Assembly: GCA_963739235.1 (NCBI GenBank)
Contig: CAVTZY010000031.1
Span: 1-64,000 of the forward strand
Length of the DNA stretch: 64,000 bases
Origin: JAFNAG01 sp963739235
GTDB taxonomy: Bacteria; Acidobacteriota; UBA6911
Reading direction: 5' to 3'
Under the pieces are notes generated by a model that was given only the letters and a program-made list of their open reading frames with translations, did no database searches and was not told the origin of the DNA. The translations under genes and the position numbers were made by a program. This document shows, one piece after another, positions 58,937-64,000 of the stretch. Position 1 is the first letter of the stretch; the number at the start of each line of letters is the position of its first letter.

Positions 58937-59497
58937 ATGTCGAAGTCAGCCATGAAACAGGCGAAAGTCCGATTCACCTACAACGACTACCTGCTGCTCC
59001 CCGAGGACAAACGCTACGAAATCCTCGATGGGGAGCTTTACATGGTCGCTGCGCCAAGTACGAAGCATCAGCGAGTATCACTAAGCCTGGCGGTAGCGTT
59101 GTTTCAGCATGTGAAGGATCGTAGCCTGGGCCAAGTTTTCGAGGCACCTTGCGACGTGGTTCTGTCCGACGAGGATGTCGTGCAGCCTGACATTCTCTTC
59201 GTGCGCAAGGAACATGCAGGCATAATCGGCGAGGCCAACCTGCAGGGCCCCCCGGACCTCGTAGTCGAGATACTTTCGACGGCAACAAAAAACAAGGATC
59301 TTGAGCTCAAAAGGAAAGCTTACGCGCGATTTGGAATTCAGGAATATTGGATTGTCAATCCTGAGACCGATACAGTCGAAATCCTGGTCTGGAGCGAGCT
59401 TGGATTTGTAACCGCAGGAATCTACACAAAATCGGAACGACTCTCGTCACCTCTCTTGCCCGAGTTGAACCTGCTGCTTTCCTCAGTATTCGCCTGA
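58937..59497 (+). CDS. Uma2-family PD-(D/E)XK nuclease-like protein
   Basis: About 186 aa, of the Uma2 (DUF820) family with a restriction-endonuclease-like fold. Marks: YNDYLLLPEDKRYEILDGEL, DVVQPDILFVRKEH, PPDLVVEILSTATKNKDLEL KRKAYARFGIQEYWIVNPET, giving the D...E-x-K order. Function of most members is unknown; activity as nuclease is inferred. ATG 58937, GTG 58931 and ATG 58952 are all possible; the paralogue pair is conserved from MKQAKV (58952). It is followed 140 bp later by a paralogue. Confidence 0.82.
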   Translation: MSKSAMKQAKVRFTYNDYLLLPEDKRYEILDGELYMVAAPSTKHQRVSLSLAVALFQHVKDRSLGQVFEAPCDVVLSDEDVVQPDILFVRKEHAGIIGEANLQGPPDLVVEILSTATKNKDLELKRKAYARFGIQEYWIVNPETDTVEILVWSELGFVTAGIYTKSERLSSPLLPELNLLLSSVFA

Positions 59498-59636
59498 AAA
59501 CCTGAACGGCGAACACGTTTGAGACCTCCAAGAGCAGTCTCTTAATTGCTTCAAAATCCCAGCTGCTCGCTTCTTTTGTGAAATAGAGCCGCGGTGTGCG
59601 AAACAATATGAATGGCCGGATTGAATCGCCGCGGGG

Positions 59637-60215
59637 ATGGTGATAACGTTGAATATAGCCATGAAACAGGCAAAGGTTCGGTACACCTACAGCGATTACC
59701 TGCTGCTCCCCGAGGACAAACGGTACGAAATCCTCGACGGGGAGCTTTACATGGTCGCTGCGCCAAACATAAGACACCAGCGCGTCTCCATAAGGCTTGA
59801 GGCTGCTCTCCTTCAGCACATTGAACAAAAGGGTCTTGGTGAGATCCTCCACGCCCCCTCTGACGTGATTCTCTCCGATGAAAATGTCGTTCAGCCTGAC
59901 ATTCTCTTCGTCCGAAAGGAACACGCCGGCATCATCAAAGAGGCCAACCTGCAGGGCGCACCGGACCTTGTCGTCGAGATACTCTCGCCGGGGACCAGAA
60001 GCAAAGACCTCGAACTCAAAAGGAAAGCTTATGCGCGCTTCGGGGTGCAGGAATATTGGCTTGCTGACCCCGAGGCTGATACCGTTGAAGTCCTGGTCTG
60101 GAGCGAATTCGGATACGTTACCGCCGGCGTTTTTGCCAAGGCCGATCGCCTCTCCTCGCCGCTACTGCCGGAGTTGAACCTGTCGCTCGCTCCAATATTT
60201 GCCACGGAACGCTAA
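59637..60215 (+). CDS. Second, tandem Uma2-family protein
   Basis: About 192 aa, clearly a paralogue of the preceding gene: YSDYLLLPEDKRYEILDGEL, NVVQPDILFVRKEHAGIIKE, PDLVVEILSPGTRSKDLELK RKAYARFGVQEYWLADPEAD. All D/E/K positions are kept. About 60 bp upstream of each gene are also similar (GGGATTGAATC... GGGGAT...GTGATAA), so the duplication included the leader. Start ATG 59637, or 59661 by comparison with its twin. Confidence 0.82.
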   Translation: MVITLNIAMKQAKVRYTYSDYLLLPEDKRYEILDGELYMVAAPNIRHQRVSIRLEAALLQHIEQKGLGEILHAPSDVILSDENVVQPDILFVRKEHAGIIKEANLQGAPDLVVEILSPGTRSKDLELKRKAYARFGVQEYWLADPEADTVEVLVWSEFGYVTAGVFAKADRLSSPLLPELNLSLAPIFATER

Positions 60216-60224
60216 ACTTACAGA

Positions 60225-60320
60225 CGAAGAATACAGAATTCAGAATACAGAATGAAACTCGACGTCAACCTGGACGCTTTTCATTCTGTATTCTGAATTC
60301 TGAATTCTGTATTCTTTCTG
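60225..60320. repeat. Inverted repeat built of GAATACAGAATTC-type units
   Basis: Left arm GAATACAGAATTCAGAAT (about 60228-60252) and right arm ATTCTGTATTCTGAATTC (60284-60316) with about 35 nt between. Same family as 2725-2893. It lies between the second Uma2 gene and the polymerase pseudogene, convergently, and may act as a shared terminator. Confidence 0.75.
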
Positions 60321-60351
60321 GGGTGTTTGACGCGCGAGGAATATCCGCTAG

Positions 60352-63344
60352 TCACAGAAATCGCACCGAGTCGACCGTGAGCGTGACGGCGCCGAAGTCC
60401 TCCTCGACCAGGCCGGTCAGCACGTACGGGCGCGAGCGGTTCAGCATGTGGCAGAAGCGCGCGTAGGTTTGCGGGAAGAACGTGGTCTCGTAGAGCGCGC
60501 TCGTGTCTTCGAAGCTGATGAACTCCATCGGCTCGTCCTCCTTGCGTCGTCACGACCTTGCCCGTCACCCACCAGCCGATCGTGGTCACGCGCCTGCCCA
60601 CGTGCTTGTGAAGATCCGCGCCGCGCACATGCTTGAGCCGCGCCAGCGGCTCGCGGTAGAGCTCCAGCGGATGCCGGCTGATCAGGAAATCCAGCGTCTC
60701 CAGCTCGTGCTCCAGGACCGTGCGCGCGCTGTACTGCGGCACGCGCGGGGGCTCGACCGCCGGCATGTCCTGGAACAGCGAGCGCGCCACCGCGCGCCGC
60801 GCCGCCTTGGTTTCGTGCCACGCCAGCGCCTTCCAGATCATCTCCGGCCGCGTCGCGCCGCCCGCGATGCTGTCCATGGCGCCGGCCTTGATCAGGATCT
60901 TCACGTCGGACGGATCGATGTCCACGCGGCAGAGAAAATCCTCCAGCGACGCAAACGGCCGCTTCTTCCGCTCCTCCAGGAGCGCCTCCAGCGCCGCTTC
61001 GCGCAATCCCTTCAGCTGCATCAGCCCCACGCGCAACGTCCTGCTCCTTGCCCCAGTACTCCTTCCGGCTCTCATTCACGTCCGGCAGCAGCACCTGCAA
61101 CCCCATCCGGCGCGCCTCCGAGACATAGGCGAAGGGCGAGTAGTATCCGCCCTGATTCGTGAGCACCGCCGCGATGAACTCGGCCGGGTAGTGCGCCCGC
61201 AGATAGCAGGACTTGTAGGAAACCAGCGCATACGAGGCCGAATGAGGTTTGCAGAACGAGTATCCCGAGAAGCTCAGGATCATCTCCCAGACTTCGTCGA
61301 CGACCTCGCGCGGAACACGCCGCGCGCGGCGGCGCCCCGGTAGAACATTTCCTTGTAGTCCTCGAGCTTCTTGCCCGCGCGCTTTTTCGACAGGATCTTG
61401 CGCAGCAGATCGGCATCCGACGGCGTTGAATCCCGCCATCGCCATGGCGATGCGCGAGACATCCTCCTGGTACACCATGATGCCGTAGGTCTCGCCCAGC
61501 ACTTCATCCATGATCGGGTGCAGCGGCTGGTACGCACCGCCGCGCAGGCGCCGCACATACTCGCGGATGTACTTGTTGGCCGCGGGACGGATGATCGAGC
61601 TGTGGATCACGAGATGGTCGAAATCCCCGCGCCGGCATTTCTGCTGCAGCTGCCGCATCGCGGGCGACTCGACGTAGAACACTCCGACCGTGTCGCCCTC
61701 TGCGGATCAGATCCTGCGTCCTGGCATCGGTCGTCGGATCCCAGGCGTCGTAGTCGATCACGACCCCGTAGTTTTCCTTGATCGCCGCCAGAGCGTCGCG
61801 GATCACGGCCAGCGAGCGGATTCCCGAGCAGATCGATCTTCACCAGCCCCGCATCCTCGGCCTGGTCCTTCTCCCACTGAATGATCGGCACGCCCTTGGG
61901 CGCGCGCTCGACCGGCACGTATCGGTCGATCCGGTCCGGGCACGATCACCACGCCGCCGCAATGCACCGACATGTTGCGCGGATAGCCGTCCAGCTTCAC
62001 CGCCAGGCGGACGATCTCCGGCCACGGATCTTTCAGTTCCATGTCCTTGTAAACGGGATCGTGCTTCACGAGGTCCTGCAGGTGCCGGATCGACCAGTAG
62101 TAGCCCATGCGCTGGGTGACGCTCTTGATCTCCTGCTTCGGGCAAGCCGTACACCTTGGCGACTTCCCGCACGGCCGCGCGCGGCGCGAAACCCGACGTG
62201 GTTGGAAATCATCGCGGTCCGCTCGGCGCCGTACTTGCGGAAGACGTAATCGAGAATGCCGTCGCGCTCATCCCAGGGGAAATCGACGTCGATGTCGGGC
62301 GGATCCGTGCGCCCTTCGTTGAGGAAGCGCTCGAAAAAGAGATTGTGCGTGATCGGCTCCACGTGCGTGATCCCCAGGCAGTAGGAGACCAGGCTCGCCG
62401 CCGCCGATCCGCGGCCGCAGGTGCGCGCCGACTGCCGGACGATGTCCCGCACGACCAGGAAATACGGGGCGAAACCCTTGTCGCGGATGATCTCCAGCTC
62501 GTGCTCCAGCCGCTTCACCACCGAATCCGAAAGCTCGCCGTAGCGCCGCTCGGCGCCGCGATAACACTCCTCCCGCAGGTACTCGAAGGCATCCGACCCG
62601 TCCGGGAGTCTCGAAAGCTGGAAAAGCCGGCTTGCCGATGTCGAGGTCCGCGGAGCACTCGCTCCGCGATGCGCAGGGTGTTCTCCAGCGCCTGGCTCAG
62701 ATGCGGATACCGGCGCGCCATGGCCTCCGGCGGCTTCAGCCAGCGGTCTTCGCTCGCCAGCTCTTCCGTCGGGATGCGCGACAGGGATGGTGTTCAAGTC
62801 GATCGCGCGCAGCAGCCGGTGCAGCGGGAAGTCGGACGGATCGACAAAATGGACATCGTTCGTCGCCACCACCGGGATGCCGCTGCGCGCGCGAAAACTC
62901 GAGCAGCGCCGGTTCCGCCGCGGGATCGTTCAGCTCCACGTAAAGCTGCTCCGTGCCGTTCTGCCGGCCGAGCGCCTCCAGCAGCGGGATCTGATCGCTG
63001 AGCACAAAGAGGTGTTCCCGATCCGCCTGCAGCGCCCGGCTCAGGCTGAAGCCCGGCTCGAGATGGCGGCGCGAGATGATCCGGCACAGCGTCGCATACC
63101 CTTCGCGGTTGCGCGCCAGGAGGACCGCGCGCTCGCCATCCGTGCGCAACTCGGCGCCCACGATCGGGCGCAGGCCGCGCTCGGCGGCGTACTGCAGGAA
63201 CCAGACCAGCCCATAGAGGCCGTTGGTGTCGGTCAGGGCCATCGCGCCCATGCCGCGCGCCAGTGCCGCATCGACCAGAGCTTCGATCCTGCTCGCGCCC
63301 CGGCAGAACGAGTAATTCGAATGCACGTGCAGATGAATAAACAT
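60352..63344 (-). pseudogene. dnaE2: DnaE2-type DNA polymerase III alpha subunit, broken by at least 13 frameshifts
   Basis: Joining frames on the minus strand gives a nearly full polymerase of about 990 residues. PHP domain: MFIHLHVHSNYSFCRGASRI; palm: DPPDIDVDFPWDERDGILDY and the GRGSAAASLVSYCLGITHVE segment; then ETYGIMVYQEDVSRIAMAMA, SGYSFCKPHSASYALVSYKS and, near the end, EFISFEDTSALYETTFFPQ. It ends at TGA 60352-60354 (TVDSVRFL). Apparent shifts are near 62888, 62783, 62658, 62603, 62183, 62134, 61938, 61818, 61699, 61418, 61313, 61043 and 60544. Error-prone DnaE2 would work in translesion synthesis with ImuA/ImuB, neither of which is seen. As it stands no functional protein can be made. 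Confidence 0.88.
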
Positions 63345-63356
63345 GGTATTTAAAAG

Positions 63357-64000
63357 CTCAACGCATAGGCCGCAGAGGGTGTCTCAAGATCGGGCGTCCC
63401 GGAGGGGCGACGGAAGTCTTTCATTCTGAGATCCATTCCATCGCCCTTCCAGGGCTCTTGCTCAGATTCCACTAAACCCCGGGCTGGGCTTCGCTTGCCC
63501 GGGGCTACTATCTCCAGCCCTTCCAGGGCTGAAAACGATGGCATGTTATCCAACACATAAGTTTTGAGACAGCCTCGCCGAGGCTCCCTCAAAACTGGGC
63601 GTCCCGGAGGGAGACCCTGGGCGCAATGTGGCCGAACTAAAATAGCCAAACTCCAGGGGCGTCCCAGAGGGACGCCGGGAAAGTAGCCGGGGGCGAGCCG
63701 CGCAACGGTGCTGCCCCCGGTTACGGCAAGCACCGGGTAAGAGCCCTGGAGGGGCGATGGAAGTCATTTACTTGGTGATGTTTTCCATCGCCCTTCCAGG
63801 GCTCTGTTTCTCGTTCGTCCTTTACCCCGGGCGGCGCTTCGCTTGCCCGGGGCTACTATCTCCAGCCCTTCCAGGGCTGAAAACGATGGCATGTTATCCA
63901 ACACATAAGTTTTGAGACAGCCTCGCCGAGGCTCCCTCAAAACTGGGCGTCCCGGAGGGAGACCCTGGGCGCAATGTGGCCGAACTAAAATAGCCAAACT
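63357..64000. repeat. Right-edge repeat region with 348-bp tandem period
   Basis: 63489-63652 is repeated at 63837-64000, 348 bp apart, and the second copy runs off the window. Each unit holds CCATCGCCCTTCCAGGGCTC, GCTTGCCCGGGGCTACTATC, TAAGTTTTGAGACAGCCTCG and CGTCCCGGAGGGAGACCCTG. A partly inverted relative is inside the 523-bp element at 58.3-58.8 kb. No gene. Confidence 0.8.

Noticed and set aside
63489..64000. CRISPR array at the right edge
   Set aside because: The 348-bp period with long identical units and no short spacers is not a CRISPR pattern.
1..64000. rRNA and tRNA genes
   Set aside because: No cloverleaf with GTTCRANYC-type T-loop or rRNA-like stretch was noticed; a dedicated scan with tRNAscan-SE or Infernal would settle this.

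Overview
The window is a 64 kb stretch of a GC-rich bacterial chromosome. The signs are Acidobacteriota-like: a very repeat-rich intergenic style, a RAYT/REP system, an ECF sigma and zinc-finger anti-sigma pair, secreted TPR proteins, a large mosaic exopolysaccharide locus, and Uma2 and AAA/DUF4143 genes. The phylum is an inference from style and gene mix; no rRNA, tRNA or CRISPR array was seen.

Layout. 0-7 kb: housekeeping and salvage genes (RAYT transposase, thiD, LOG-family hydrolase, dGTPase-like HD protein, arfB, an alanine-glyoxylate-type aminotransferase), separated by palindromic repeats. 7-9.5 kb: an IS110 element with a structured upstream leader that looks like a bridge RNA, then a 131-bp MITE inserted in an older repeat. 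9.5-13.6 kb (minus strand): two secreted TPR-type proteins, an anti-sigma factor and its ECF sigma factor. 14.3-18.5 kb (plus strand): a WecA/MraY-type initiating sugar-phosphate transferase, a FlaA1/CapD-type nucleotide-sugar dehydratase and a secreted cyanophycinase-like peptidase that ends at a clean terminator.

18.6-52.7 kb (minus strand) is the core of a polysaccharide (O-antigen or EPS) locus. It starts with wzy and wzx near 52 kb and continues through methyltransferases, many GT4 glycosyltransferases, two AsnB-type amidotransferases, two FkbM methyltransferases and a beta-propeller protein. Two mobile elements at 30.7-35.8 kb split it: an unusual 2,922-bp IS with an 8-bp target duplication and a likely -1 frameshift, and an IS1380 element. 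Beyond them lies an amino-sugar segment: WbpG/HisH/HisF amidotransferase (wbpG has a frameshift), a GalE-like epimerase, and a three-enzyme set (4,6-dehydratase, RmlD-like reductase, 2-epimerase) that should make UDP-L-QuiNAc or a related 6-deoxy-L-amino sugar, followed by a WbuB-like transferase. Remnants of a second WecA-like transferase and of a glycosyltransferase show repeated rearrangement.

53-60 kb (plus strand): a two-TM coiled-coil protein (possible chain-length regulator), an AAA/DUF4143 ATPase preceded by a truncated copy of itself, a second (WecB-type) UDP-GlcNAc 2-epimerase, a 523-bp element with perfect 23-bp inverted ends touching the wecB stop codon, and two tandem Uma2 nucleases. 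60.3-63.3 kb (minus strand): a DnaE2-type polymerase broken by at least 13 frameshifts, nearly all single-base insertions. The right end runs into a tandem repeat of 348-bp period that continues past the window.
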